From an uncultured Bacteroidales bacterium (lineage in GTDB: Bacteria; Bacteroidota; Bacteroidia; Bacteroidales; F082): a DNA stretch of 64,000 bases. The stretch covers positions 62,001-126,000 of the forward strand of contig OMYA01000002.1 of assembly GCA_900315175.1 (NCBI GenBank), given 5' to 3'. Below, piece by piece: positions 37,326-46,972 of this stretch. The first letter of the stretch is position 1. Each line of letters starts with the position of its first letter. The translations under genes were made by a program, and so were the position numbers. A model generated the notes under the pieces. That model saw only the letters and a list, made by a program, of their open reading frames with translations, was not told the DNA's origin and made no database searches.

Positions 37326-37853
37326 ATGAGCAAACATAAGAAAAACCCAGAGATTAAAGGCGAAGACGAAGAAATCAAAACCGAAGGGACCGCCGAGGTG
37401 AAGGAGGAAAAAGCTGACAATTTCGAAGAGAAATTCAACGAGCTTAATGACAAATACATCCGTTTGTACTCAGAATATGACAATTATCGCAAGCGCACTG
37501 CCAACGAGAAAGTTGAACTGATTAAGACAGCTGCTGAAGGCACAATTGCCGCGCTTCTGCCGATTCTCGATGACTTTGAACGCGCTTTGCCGACGATGGA
37601 AAAAGACGAAGACAAGACACATTACGAGGGTGTGATGTTGATTTACAACAAGTTGAAACACACTTTGGAACAAAAAGGTCTTGAAGAAATCAAAGCCACA
37701 GGCGAGCCGTTCAACACCGATGAGCACGAGGCGCTGACACAGATTCCGGCACCGTCGGAAGACATGAAAGACAAGGTTATTGACGTGGTTCAGAAAGGAT
37801 ATAAACTAAACGGAAAGGTCATAAGATACGCAAGAGTTGTAGTTGGTTGTTAA
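37326..37853 (+). CDS. grpE: Nucleotide exchange factor GrpE
   Basis: 175 residues: an acidic/lysine-rich coiled-coil N-terminus (1-60) then the GrpE core ('YDNYRKRTANEKVELIK', 'LLPILDDFERAL', 'MLIYNKLKHTLEQKGLEEI', 'VIRYARVVVG'). It releases ADP from DnaK. It pairs with dnaJ downstream; dnaK is not in the window. No CIRCE element was seen upstream. Confidence 0.95.
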   Translation: MSKHKKNPEIKGEDEEIKTEGTAEVKEEKADNFEEKFNELNDKYIRLYSEYDNYRKRTANEKVELIKTAAEGTIAALLPILDDFERALPTMEKDEDKTHYEGVMLIYNKLKHTLEQKGLEEIKATGEPFNTDEHEALTQIPAPSEDMKDKVIDVVQKGYKLNGKVIRYARVVVGC

Positions 37854-37856
37854 ATT

Positions 37857-37885
37857 GTAGAGACGCCATTGTATGACGTCTCTAC
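37857..37885. repeat. GTAGAGACGCC...CGTCTCTAC palindrome, copy 2
   Basis: 29 bases with perfect 9-bp arms GTAGAGACG/CGTCTCTAC, starting 4 bases after the grpE stop and 16 bases before dnaJ. Followed only by a mixed T-rich stretch, so it may attenuate rather than end transcription. Confidence 0.85.
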
Positions 37886-37900
37886 TCTATTTTCAAAAAT

Positions 37901-39040
37901 ATGGCAGAAAAAAGAGATTACTACGAGGTGCTGGAGGTTGCGAAAAACGCCACAGCCGAAGAGATAAAGAAAGCGTACAGAAAGAAGGCGCTGCAGTATC
38001 ATCCTGACAGAAACCCCGGCGACAAGGAAGCTGAGGAGAAGTTCAAGGAGGCGGCAGAGGCTTATGGAGTGCTCAGCGATCCTGACAAACGCGCACGTTA
38101 CGACCGTTATGGTCATGCAGGTGTCAACGGGCAGGACTTCAGCGGAGCTTCGATGAACGACATCTTCAGTCAGTTTGGAGATATCTTGGGCGACCTTTTT
38201 GGCGGAGGCTTCGGCTTCAATTTCGGCGGAGGCTTTGGTGGCGGCGGTCAGCAGAAGCCCGTATATCGCGGCTCGAACCTGCGTCTTCGTGTGAAGCTGA
38301 CGCTCGAGGAGGTCGCGACAGGTGTGAAGAAAAAAGTTAAGGTCAACAAATATGTGCCTTGTGAGAAATGTAAGGGCAGCGGCTCTGAGGACGGTCAGAT
38401 GGAGACATGCAAGACCTGCGGCGGTCGTGGTCAGCGGGTGATGCGCTCGGGATTCTTCACACAGGTGTCGACCTGCCCTACCTGCGAAGGCTTAGGCCAG
38501 GTTATAAAGAAGAAATGCACCGCCTGCAATGGCGACGGTATCGTCAAGGGAGAGGAAGTCATTGAACTCGACATCCCGGCCGGCGTCGCCAACGGCATGC
38601 AGCTCTCGGTGCGCGGCAAAGGCAACGCAGGAGCACGCAACGGAGTTGCGGGCGACCTGCTCATCCTCATAGAAGAAGAGAAACACAAAGACTTCGAACG
38701 CGACGGCAACGACCTCATCTACAACCTCTTCATCAGCATCCCGCAGGCAGCGTTAGGATGCAACGTCGACGTGCCTTGCCTTGGTGGCACCGTAAGCCTC
38801 AAGATACCGGCTGGGACACAAAGCGGCGACATCATCCGCGTGAAAGGCAAAGGACTGCCGGAAATAAACAGCTACCGCGTGGGCGAACTTATTGTAAACG
38901 TCAACGTGTGGACACCTAAAAAGCTGTCGAAAGACGAGGAAAAGATAATGAAAGACCTTCTCGAAAGCGAGAATTTCAAACCTAAACCAGGCGCCAACGA
39001 CAAAGGCGTATTCGATAAAATAAGAGATTTCTTTAGTTAA
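37901..39040 (+). CDS. dnaJ: Chaperone protein DnaJ
   Basis: 379 residues: J domain with HPD ('[11 protein letters not shown]'), a Gly/Phe-rich linker (about 95-125), four zinc-finger repeats ([32 protein letters not shown]) and C-terminal substrate-binding domains. It stimulates DnaK ATPase and delivers unfolded clients. Confidence 0.97.
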   Translation: MAEKRDYYEVLEVAKNATAEEIKKAYRKKALQYHPDRNPGDKEAEEKFKEAAEAYGVLSDPDKRARYDRYGHAGVNGQDFSGASMNDIFSQFGDILGDLFGGGFGFNFGGGFGGGGQQKPVYRGSNLRLRVKLTLEEVATGVKKKVKVNKYVPCEKCKGSGSEDGQMETCKTCGGRGQRVMRSGFFTQVSTCPTCEGLGQVIKKKCTACNGDGIVKGEEVIELDIPAGVANGMQLSVRGKGNAGARNGVAGDLLILIEEEKHKDFERDGNDLIYNLFISIPQAALGCNVDVPCLGGTVSLKIPAGTQSGDIIRVKGKGLPEINSYRVGELIVNVNVWTPKKLSKDEEKIMKDLLESENFKPKPGANDKGVFDKIRDFFS

Positions 39041-39046
39041 AAAAAC

Positions 39047-39904
39047 ATGAATTACCTCGAAATCAACAACGTCTCAAAGACCTACGGCACGAAAAAAGTG
39101 CTCAACGACATCTCCATAAAGGTGCCCGAAAAAAGCATCTACGGCCTGTTGGGACCTAACGGAGCCGGCAAGACCACCCTCATCAGGATTCTCAACCAGA
39201 TTACAATGCCCGACTCCGGACAAGTGTTGCTGAACGGCAAGCCATTACAACCAAGCGATATCGCAAACATCGGTTATCTCCCAGAGGAACGCGGGCTTTA
39301 CAAAAAGATGAAAGTCGGCGAGCAAGCCATTTATCTCGCTCAACTGAAAGGCATGAACAAGAAAGAAGCCGACAAGAAGCTTCGGCACTGGTTTATGAAA
39401 TTCGGCATAGCGAGCTGGTGGGACAAGAAAGTTGAGGAACTCAGCAAAGGCATGCAGCAAAAGGTTCAGTTTATCGTGACCATCATCCATGAGCCCAAGC
39501 TGCTCATCTTCGACGAGCCGTTTTCAGGCTTCGACCCTATCAATGTCAACTTGCTGAAAAACGAGATTCTGGAGCTGCGCGACAAAGGCGCAACCATATT
39601 GTTTTCAACGCATAACATGGCGTCTGTAGAGGAACTCTGCGACAATATCATGCTTATCAACAAAGGCGAAAAGATACTTGAAGGCAGCGTTCGCGACATC
39701 AAACAACAGTATAAAAACCACACATACGATGTCGTTTACAAGCCCAACGACGGTGGCGAAGAGACACATCTCACCGTCAGCTCCACCAATCCTAACGAAC
39801 TGATTAGCGACATCATCAGCAAAGGCGAGCTCGTGTCGTTTAACGAGATTTTACCTTCGATGAACGACATCTTCATCAACCTTGTCTCATCGTCTAACCA
39901 ATAA
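39047..39904 (+). CDS. ABC-2 type exporter ATP-binding protein
   Basis: 285 residues. Walker A GPNGAGKTT, Q-loop region, signature 'ELSKGMQQKVQF' (LSKGM variant of LSGGQ), Walker B 'KLLIFDEPFSGFD' and the H-loop 'STHNM', plus a C-terminal extension of about 70 residues, as in NatA-type ATPases. It pairs with the permease 12 bases downstream. Six bases after dnaJ, so probably in the same transcript. Substrate unknown. Confidence 0.88.
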   Translation: MNYLEINNVSKTYGTKKVLNDISIKVPEKSIYGLLGPNGAGKTTLIRILNQITMPDSGQVLLNGKPLQPSDIANIGYLPEERGLYKKMKVGEQAIYLAQLKGMNKKEADKKLRHWFMKFGIASWWDKKVEELSKGMQQKVQFIVTIIHEPKLLIFDEPFSGFDPINVNLLKNEILELRDKGATILFSTHNMASVEELCDNIMLINKGEKILEGSVRDIKQQYKNHTYDVVYKPNDGGEETHLTVSSTNPNELISDIISKGELVSFNEILPSMNDIFINLVSSSNQ

Positions 39905-39916
39905 AATCAACCACTT

Positions 39917-41227
39917 ATGAAAATCGGCATTATAATACAAAGAGAATACCTGACACGTGTCAAGAAACGTTCTTTTATAATTATCACCTTCCTTGCACCT
40001 TTGTTTTTCGCTGCCTTGATGTTTCTTCCGGTCATTCTGATGGAGAGTTCGGAGAAATTCGACGAGAAGCGGACCATCGCTGTTTGCGACGAATCAAAAA
40101 TGTTTTACGGCAAGTTGGAAAACACCGAAGTCAATACCTTCTTATATATAGACAATGACATAGACGAGGCTAAGGAACTTGTGAAAAACGGTGATTATGA
40201 CGGGGTGTTGTATATCCCTGCCACCACGCTGAGTGTGCCAACAAACGCTGAGATTTACAGCATGAAACAGCTCCCGATGTCGCTCACGTCGCACATCAGG
40301 TCGTCGATGAAGCAAGTCGTTGAGCATCAGAAACTTCTGGCATCGGGCATTGACCCTGCCATTGTAAAGGCGTCGGCGACGAGCATCAATGTTCAGCAGA
40401 TTAAGATGAGTGAGAAAGACGGCACGGAACAGAAGAGTTTTGGCGAGTTTGAGTTTATCCTTGGCATTTTCCTCGCGCTCATCATCTACATGGTGATTTT
40501 CGTTTTTGGCGGTCAGGTGATGCGAGGAGTCATCGAGGAGAAGACGAACCGCATTGTCGAGGTAATTATCAGTTCTGTCAAGCCTTTCGAGCTAATGATG
40601 GGTAAGATTATAGGCGTAGCCCTCGTCGGGTTGACACAGTTCCTGCTTTGGGCTGTTCTGACCCTTGCCATTTCAGGCATTGCATCGTCGTTCCTGCCCA
40701 CACCTGAAGTGTTTTCCGCAGGCACTGTGATGAGCGAGCAGATTACCGAGATGGCAGAAGCTGAGAGTTCGAGCGCACTCACAGAGGTGTTCGAAGTCAT
40801 CAACTCTATCAATTTCAAGGACATTTTATGGTGTTTCCTCCTCTACTTCATCGGAGGATATTTCTTATATTCAGCGATGTTTGCAGCTGTCGGTTCCGCT
40901 GTCGACAGTGAGACCGACACACAGCAGTTTGCGACTCCAATCTCATTGATGCTGATAATCCCGATGATTTGTTCATCGCTCATCGCCAATGCTCCCGACA
41001 GCTCGTTGGCATTATGGATGTCGATGATACCGTTCACCTCCCCTGTCGGCATGATGCTGAGAATACCTTTCGGCGTGCCAATTTGGCAGATTGCGGTGTC
41101 AGTGACGATTTTGTTCGCCACATTCATATTGTTCACGTGGTTTGCAAGCAAGGTTTATCGCACTGGAATACTCATGTACGGCAAAAAAGTATCTTGGAAA
41201 GAGATCTTCAGATGGATTAAATATTAA
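39917..41227 (+). CDS. ABC-2 type exporter permease (NatB-like)
   Basis: 436 residues. One N-terminal membrane helix (about 20-40), a soluble domain of about 140 residues, then five or six helices from about residue 180 to 420, the ABC2_membrane_3 layout. Motif-like 'RGVIEEKTNRIVEVIISSVK' is characteristic of NatB permeases. It works with the preceding ATPase; sodium, lipid or peptide export are all possible. Confidence 0.85.
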   Translation: MKIGIIIQREYLTRVKKRSFIIITFLAPLFFAALMFLPVILMESSEKFDEKRTIAVCDESKMFYGKLENTEVNTFLYIDNDIDEAKELVKNGDYDGVLYIPATTLSVPTNAEIYSMKQLPMSLTSHIRSSMKQVVEHQKLLASGIDPAIVKASATSINVQQIKMSEKDGTEQKSFGEFEFILGIFLALIIYMVIFVFGGQVMRGVIEEKTNRIVEVIISSVKPFELMMGKIIGVALVGLTQFLLWAVLTLAISGIASSFLPTPEVFSAGTVMSEQITEMAEAESSSALTEVFEVINSINFKDILWCFLLYFIGGYFLYSAMFAAVGSAVDSETDTQQFATPISLMLIIPMICSSLIANAPDSSLALWMSMIPFTSPVGMMLRIPFGVPIWQIAVSVTILFATFILFTWFASKVYRTGILMYGKKVSWKEIFRWIKY

Positions 41228-41239
41228 TTGAAAAAATAT

Positions 41240-41270
41240 TTTGTCGGCATTGAAAAATGTCGTATCTTTG
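41240..41270 (+). promoter_or_regulatory. secDF promoter
   Basis: TTTG at 41240-41243, exactly 19 bases, TATCTTTG at 41263-41270 followed by CA. An ideal Bacteroidota vegetative promoter, giving a leader of about 65 bases. Confidence 0.85.
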
Positions 41271-41345
41271 CACGCTAAAAATTTTAGTAGTTGTTTTTTT
41301 GAAAAATTAATTAAAAAGTTTAATATTATAAAAAATTGATTTACA

Positions 41346-44300
41346 ATGCAAAACAAAGGAGTTATTAAGCTTTTGGCAGTATTATTGGCACTTTTCACAG
41401 TGTATCAGTTGTCATTTACGTTCGTGACAAGGCATGTGGAAAGCAAAGCAAAAGCCTATGCTGAAAGTCCGAAGACTGTCGAATTGGCCACAGAGATGGC
41501 TAATGGCGACCAGAATGCTTTTGAGTTCTATCTTGATTCAATCAAGACAGCGAAGGAGACTTACTATCTCGACTCAGTTGGAACAATTAAAATTTACATG
41601 TGGCAGGACTACCGCAAGTGCAAGGAGCAGGAGTTAAACCTCGGTCTTGACCTTAAGGGTGGTATGAACGTTATGATGGAAGTGTCAGTTCCTGATATCA
41701 TCATCGCGCTTTCAGGCAACAGCAACGACGCCACATTCAGAGAAGCAATGCGCATCGCTAACGAGCAGCATCTCAACAGCCAGAAAGATTTCGTCGATCT
41801 CTTTGGCGAGGCTTATACGAAGCTCGACCCGAATGCACGTCTTGCCTCTATTTTCTTATATGAATTCAAAGACAAGGGCATCACAGTCAACTCAACAAAC
41901 GACGAGGTGTTGAAGGTCATCAAGGAAGAGACCAACAGCGCTATCGACCGTTCATATCAGATTTTGAGAACACGTATCGACCGTTTCGGCGTTGCACAGC
42001 CTAACATCCAGAAGTTGGAAGGTTCAGGCCGTATCCTCGTCGAGCTTCCTGGTATCAAAGACCCGAAGCGTGTCCGCAAGCTGTTACAGGGTACTGCTCA
42101 GCTCGAGTTCTGGGAGACATACAAATTCAACGAGATTTATCAGTATTTTGACGAAGCCAACGCTCATATTGCAGAGCTCGAGAAGGCTGGAAAACCTGAG
42201 AAAGTTGAAGAAGCTGAAGAAGAGAGCGACGTTGCTCTTCTCAACCAGATGTCAGCTGAGGACTCATTGAAGAAAGCACAGGAAAAGGCACGTGAGACAT
42301 TCATGGAAAACAACCCGTTGTATGTAGTCCTCACTCCATCATACTACCAGAACAACGCAGGTCAGATGGTTCCTGCCGAGACAGCACGCATTGGTATGGC
42401 AATGGTGAAAGATACAGCCAACATCAACAGAATGTTGAAGCTTTGCACTTCAATCTTCCCACGTAACCTCAAATTTGCTTGGTGCGTGAAGCCAAACGTT
42501 GTCAACGACAATGTCGAATACATCGACCTCGTGGCATTGAAAGCAAACCGTGACAACAAGTGCTCACTTGGTGGCGAAGTCGTCACAGAGGCACGTCAGG
42601 ACTACGACCAGAACGGTCGCGTCGAGGTTACAATCCAGATGAACTCAGAAGGTGCGAAGGCATGGAAACGTTTGACAGGCGACAACATCGGCCGTCAGGT
42701 TGCCATCGTGCTCGATAACTACGTTTACTCATACCCTGTCGTCAACGACGAGATTCCGGGCGGCCGCTCACAGATTTCTGGTGGTGACATGACAGTGGAA
42801 GAGGCTCAGGACTTGGCAAACATCCTCAAAGCAGGTAAGTTGCCGGCTCCAGCACGTATCCTCGAAGAGAACGTCGTCGGTCCTTCACTCGGTCAGGAAG
42901 CTATCACATCAGGTTTCTGGTCATTCATCATCGCTTTCTGCTTAGTGCTCATCTATATGGTGTTCTTCTACAGCAGAGCAGGTATCGCAGCCGACATCGC
43001 ATTGCTCGTCAACATCCTGTTCTTCTTCGGTGTTATCGCATCATTCGGCACAGTGTTGACACTGCCTGGTATCGCAGGTATAGTCCTTACCTTGGGTATG
43101 GCTGTCGACTCTAACGTCATCATCTTCGAGCGTATCAAGGAAGAGATTGCGGCAGGTAAAGGCCTCCGCCTCGCCATCGCCGACGGTTTCAAAGCCGCTT
43201 ACTCAGCTATCCTCGACGGTCAGATCACAACCTTCTTGACAGGTTTCATCCTGTTCGAGTTCGGTACAGGTCCTGTCCAGGGCTTCGCAACAACCTTGAT
43301 GATCGGTATCTGCACCTCATTGTTCACATCAATCTTCATCACACGCCTCATCCTCGAAGCATGGGTTGACAAGGACAGAGAGGTCAAGTTCTCTACAAAC
43401 CTCACACGCAACTTCTTGAAGAACACTCACTTCGACTTCATCAAGTTCGGCAAGACCGCTTTCATCATCGGTGGTATCATGATCGTCATCAGCTTTGCTT
43501 CATTGGCAACACGCGGTCTCAACCTCGGTATCGACTTCAAGGGTGGACGTAACTACGTCGTCCGTTTCGATAAGGAAGTGTCAGTCAATCAGGTTCGTGA
43601 GGCTCTCGCCAACGTCCCAGAGTTCAAAGACGACGCTCCGGAAGTTAAGACATACGGTCCAAGCCGTCAGGTGAAGATCACTACCAAGTATGAAATCAAC
43701 AGCAACGATCCTGAGATTGACGCCAAGATTCAGGGCATGCTCTATAGTGGTTTGAAAGACTTCTACGCCAAGGATATGACATACGACCAGTTCACTTCAG
43801 ACAGTGAAAAGAGCGATATGATGCTCGGTATCATGTCATCACAGAAAGTCGGTCCTACAATTGCTAACGACGTTACACGCAAGGCTGTCTGGGCTGTCAT
43901 CATCTCATTGGTTGTCATCTTCATCTACATCGCTATCCGTTTCAAGAGATGGCAGTATGGTGCATCGTCAATCGTCGCATTGGCACACGATACGATCATT
44001 GTGATTGGTATGTACTCGTTGTTCTACAACATCTTACCATTCTCAATGGAAGTTGACCAGTCGTTTATCGCCGCTGTTTTGACCATCATCGGTTACTCAA
44101 TCAACAACACAGTGGTTATTTTCGACCGTATCCGTGAGAACGTGAACCTCTATCCAAAGAGAAGCTGGTATGACAGAATGAACGATGGTGTCAACAGCAC
44201 ATTGCTCCGTTCAATCAACACATCAGGTTCAACATTGGTGGTGTTGCTTGCCATCTTCATCTTCGGTGGTGAGACCATCCGCGGATTCGTGTTCGCATTG

Positions 44301-44426
44301 CTCGTCGGTATCTTCGCAGGTACATTCTCATCATTGTTCATCGCTTCACCTGTTGCCTACATGTTCTTCAGAGGCAAGAAGGCCGATGAGAAGCTCCTCG
44401 AGACAGCTGACAAGAAAAGAAAGTAG
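41346..44426 (+). CDS. secDF: Protein translocase subunit SecDF (fused SecD and SecF)
   Basis: 1026 residues. The SecD half (about 1-690) has the N-terminal helix, a large periplasmic P1 region with 'LNLGLDLKGGMNVMMEV' and the six-helix RND-like bundle ('GMAVDSNVIIFERIKEE'). The SecF half (about 690-1026) begins near 'GLNLGIDFKGGRNYVVRF' and contains 'YSINNTVVIFDRIREN'. It uses proton motive force to pull exported proteins through SecYEG. The fusion is usual in Bacteroidota. The gene uses TCA for Ser and ACA for Thr much more than its neighbours. Confidence 0.96.
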   Translation: MQNKGVIKLLAVLLALFTVYQLSFTFVTRHVESKAKAYAESPKTVELATEMANGDQNAFEFYLDSIKTAKETYYLDSVGTIKIYMWQDYRKCKEQELNLGLDLKGGMNVMMEVSVPDIIIALSGNSNDATFREAMRIANEQHLNSQKDFVDLFGEAYTKLDPNARLASIFLYEFKDKGITVNSTNDEVLKVIKEETNSAIDRSYQILRTRIDRFGVAQPNIQKLEGSGRILVELPGIKDPKRVRKLLQGTAQLEFWETYKFNEIYQYFDEANAHIAELEKAGKPEKVEEAEEESDVALLNQMSAEDSLKKAQEKARETFMENNPLYVVLTPSYYQNNAGQMVPAETARIGMAMVKDTANINRMLKLCTSIFPRNLKFAWCVKPNVVNDNVEYIDLVALKANRDNKCSLGGEVVTEARQDYDQNGRVEVTIQMNSEGAKAWKRLTGDNIGRQVAIVLDNYVYSYPVVNDEIPGGRSQISGGDMTVEEAQDLANILKAGKLPAPARILEENVVGPSLGQEAITSGFWSFIIAFCLVLIYMVFFYSRAGIAADIALLVNILFFFGVIASFGTVLTLPGIAGIVLTLGMAVDSNVIIFERIKEEIAAGKGLRLAIADGFKAAYSAILDGQITTFLTGFILFEFGTGPVQGFATTLMIGICTSLFTSIFITRLILEAWVDKDREVKFSTNLTRNFLKNTHFDFIKFGKTAFIIGGIMIVISFASLATRGLNLGIDFKGGRNYVVRFDKEVSVNQVREALANVPEFKDDAPEVKTYGPSRQVKITTKYEINSNDPEIDAKIQGMLYSGLKDFYAKDMTYDQFTSDSEKSDMMLGIMSSQKVGPTIANDVTRKAVWAVIISLVVIFIYIAIRFKRWQYGASSIVALAHDTIIVIGMYSLFYNILPFSMEVDQSFIAAVLTIIGYSINNTVVIFDRIRENVNLYPKRSWYDRMNDGVNSTLLRSINTSGSTLVVLLAIFIFGGETIRGFVFALLVGIFAGTFSSLFIASPVAYMFFRGKKADEKLLETADKKRK

Positions 44427-44445
44427 ATATCTTTGATATAATGAT

Positions 44446-44474
44446 GTAGAGACGCCATAATATGACGTCTCTAC
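44446..44474. repeat. GTAGAGACGCC...CGTCTCTAC palindrome, copy 3
   Basis: 29 bases, perfect 9-bp outer arms, 19 bases after the secDF stop, followed by ATTTTTTT: this copy makes a good intrinsic terminator for secDF. Confidence 0.85.
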
Positions 44475-44494
44475 ATTTTTTTATAAAAAACGCC

Positions 44495-44522
44495 TTTGAT
44501 ACGCAATGATTTTGTATCTTTG
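44495..44522 (+). promoter_or_regulatory. Promoter of the PorE-like gene
   Basis: TATCTTTG at 44515-44522 with TTTG at 44495-44498 (16-base spacing, shorter than usual). 25 bases before the ATG. Confidence 0.6.
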
Positions 44523-44547
44523 TTGTTTAATATAGAAAAGGTAAATT

Positions 44548-46971
44548 ATGTCGAAAAAACTGTTATTCATATTATTTGCTTTATTACTCGGAGCAGCGCA
44601 ACCTCTTGAGGCTCAGCGTCGTAGCCCGGCAAAGAGTGCAGACACCGCTTTCGAGAGAGGTCAGTATTCTTTAGCCATTGAACGTTATAAAAAGGCTGTC
44701 AAGAGGCTGAAAAAGAAGAAATTCGAGAGCGAGCGCATGCGTATCACCTACCAGCTTGGAGAATGTTACCGTCTGACGGACAACACAAAACAAGCTGCCA
44801 CACAGTACAAACGCGTGCTCAAAAGCGAGTTCCCGAAAGACATGCCTGTATTTTATCTGCATTATGGCGACGTGTTGAAACGCAACGAGAAATACGACGA
44901 AGCAATAGAGATGTACAACATCTACTCGGCGCTTGTTCCTGACGACCCTCGCGGACAGCGTGCAGCGGCCGACATAGCGAATATAAAAGAATGGCTCGAA
45001 TATCCTTCAAAATATGAGGTGACACGAGTGAAGGCGCTCAACTCGAAATCGTCGGATTTCGGCATTGCCTGGATATCAAACAGTTACAACGATGTCATCT
45101 TCACATCAACACGTGAAGGCGGTGTTGCAAAAGAAAAAGACGGCATCACCGGACAGCATTTTTCCGATTTCTACTATTCACGACAAGATAAGAAAGGCGT
45201 TTGGGACAAGCCAGAACTCGTCGACGAGGAAGGCGGCATCAACAGCAAAGGAAGCGAAGGCATGCCTTTCTTCACAAAATCATTCTCCGACGTGTATTAC
45301 ACACGCTGCCCCAACGACAAGAAACGTCAGTCGGGATGCCAGATTATGAAGTCGAAACGCACAGGCACCACCTTCGCGGAAGGTTCTGTCGTCGAGATTG
45401 CTGGCATCGACTCTGTTGACGTCGTGGGTCACCCGACATTGAATGCCGACGAGAGCATCATGTATTTCGCAGCCGACCGTCATGGCGGCATGGGTGGCAA
45501 AGACATCTGGATGACCATCAAGGGTGACGACGGCAAGTTCGGCCGTCCGTTTAACCTTGGAGAGGTTATTAACACACAGGGCGACGAGATGTTCCCGTTC
45601 TTGCGCAACGACACGACGCTCTATTTTGCATCCGACGGTCACGGCGGAATGGGCGGTTTGGATATCTTTGTAACCACAATCGACTCGCTCGGTAACTGGT
45701 CGGAACCTGAGAACCTGAAGTCGCCTATCAACTCTATAGGCAATGATTTCGGCATTGTGTTCCATCCCACCGAGGAACGCGGGTTCTTCGCATCTAACAG
45801 AGGCAGCCGCAACGGCATGGATGACGACATCTATTATTTCATCGAGCCTCCTATCCTGCTTACCTTGAACGGCACCATAAAAAACGTCAACAGCCTTCAG
45901 TATGTGGGCGGTGCTAACGTGAGCATCAACGGAACTGACGGCACAAAAGCCTCAACGTTATCAAGCGATAAAGGAGCATTCCAGTTTAATGAAGGTGTGA
46001 TGACCGTTGGCAACATCTACGTCATCACGGTAGAAAAAGACAACTTTTTCACTTTGACAGACACCATCAGCACTGTGGGACTCGAGTTCAGCAGGGATTT
46101 CACGCCAGATTACGAAATCGCCATGATTCCTACGGGCACCGTCGTCCTTCCGGAGATTCAGTACGAACTCGGGAAATGGGACCTCCAGCCGCAGTTTGAG
46201 GATTCATTACAGGGACTTGTTGAAATATTGCAGATCAACCAGAACATCACCGTGGAGCTCGGCTCACACACCGATAACCGTGGCTCTGAGGCAAGCAACG
46301 ACATCTTGTCACAGAAACGTGCACAAGCGGTGTGCGACTACCTCGTTATCAGAGGCATCGACCCGATGCGACTCACAGCCAAGGGCTACGGCGAACGCGT
46401 CCCGAGAACCGTCAACGGAGTGAAACTGACGGAAGCGTACATAAACTCGTTGCCTACTGAAGCCGAGAAAGAACGCGCACACCAGCTCAACCGTAGAACC
46501 GAATTCAAAGTTTTAAGCAGGGACTTCAAACCTCGCGAGGAAATCAGCGACGAACAGATGGCTCACATCAACATCAACCCTGAAGACAACAAAGTGGCTA
46601 TCACTCAGAACAAACAAGGGTATTTAGAATTTAAGAGCTACATCAACGCTTACACAGAGATTATCACATACGACAGAGATTCCGACTTCAGCGTGTCGCA
46701 AGCAAAAGTGATGGAGATGCTGAACAACGGCGTTATCACCAAAGACGATTTCATTGGCGACAACGTCGAGAGAATTATCACAGCGGGCAAGGTTAAAGAC
46801 CGTTCTCAATTCATTATCAAGGAAATGCGTATCGCCGACAGAACCGTAGAGAACCTCGAGGTTACTGTGGTCAACAGTCAGAGATACGACTGGGTGATGG
46901 GACAGAAAGCTTTGAAACAATTCGGAAGCTTTGATTTTAACACAGACGAACATAAATTGATTTTCAAATAA
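44548..46971 (+). CDS. PorE-like OmpA-family protein: TPR, PD40 propeller, OmpA domain and degenerate retropepsin-like C-terminus
   Basis: 807 residues. Signal peptide 1-22 (cleavage near LEAQ); TPR repeats about 30-145; PD40/WD40-like beta-propeller about 165-430 ('DESIMYFAADRHGGMGGKDI', 'TTLYFASDGHGGMGGLDIFV'); a carboxypeptidase-regulatory-like fold about 432-520; an OmpA peptidoglycan-binding domain about 535-655 ('ELGSHTDNRGSEASNDILSQ', 'LTAKGYGERVPR'). This matches PorE of the type 9 secretion apparatus. Beyond it, 690-807 resembles clan AA retropepsin-like proteases ('NGVITKDDFIG', 'GQKALKQFGSFDF'), but the DTG site is replaced by 708-YDRDSDFSVS. One base separates it from purM. Confidence 0.8.
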   Translation: MSKKLLFILFALLLGAAQPLEAQRRSPAKSADTAFERGQYSLAIERYKKAVKRLKKKKFESERMRITYQLGECYRLTDNTKQAATQYKRVLKSEFPKDMPVFYLHYGDVLKRNEKYDEAIEMYNIYSALVPDDPRGQRAAADIANIKEWLEYPSKYEVTRVKALNSKSSDFGIAWISNSYNDVIFTSTREGGVAKEKDGITGQHFSDFYYSRQDKKGVWDKPELVDEEGGINSKGSEGMPFFTKSFSDVYYTRCPNDKKRQSGCQIMKSKRTGTTFAEGSVVEIAGIDSVDVVGHPTLNADESIMYFAADRHGGMGGKDIWMTIKGDDGKFGRPFNLGEVINTQGDEMFPFLRNDTTLYFASDGHGGMGGLDIFVTTIDSLGNWSEPENLKSPINSIGNDFGIVFHPTEERGFFASNRGSRNGMDDDIYYFIEPPILLTLNGTIKNVNSLQYVGGANVSINGTDGTKASTLSSDKGAFQFNEGVMTVGNIYVITVEKDNFFTLTDTISTVGLEFSRDFTPDYEIAMIPTGTVVLPEIQYELGKWDLQPQFEDSLQGLVEILQINQNITVELGSHTDNRGSEASNDILSQKRAQAVCDYLVIRGIDPMRLTAKGYGERVPRTVNGVKLTEAYINSLPTEAEKERAHQLNRRTEFKVLSRDFKPREEISDEQMAHININPEDNKVAITQNKQGYLEFKSYINAYTEIITYDRDSDFSVSQAKVMEMLNNGVITKDDFIGDNVERIITAGKVKDRSQFIIKEMRIADRTVENLEVTVVNSQRYDWVMGQKALKQFGSFDFNTDEHKLIFK

Positions 46972-46972
46972 G

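Noticed and set aside
46624..46953. Minus-strand frame inside the PorE-like gene's C-terminal extension
   Set aside because: The plus frame keeps a retropepsin-like pattern and ends one base before purM; the antisense frame has no such support.
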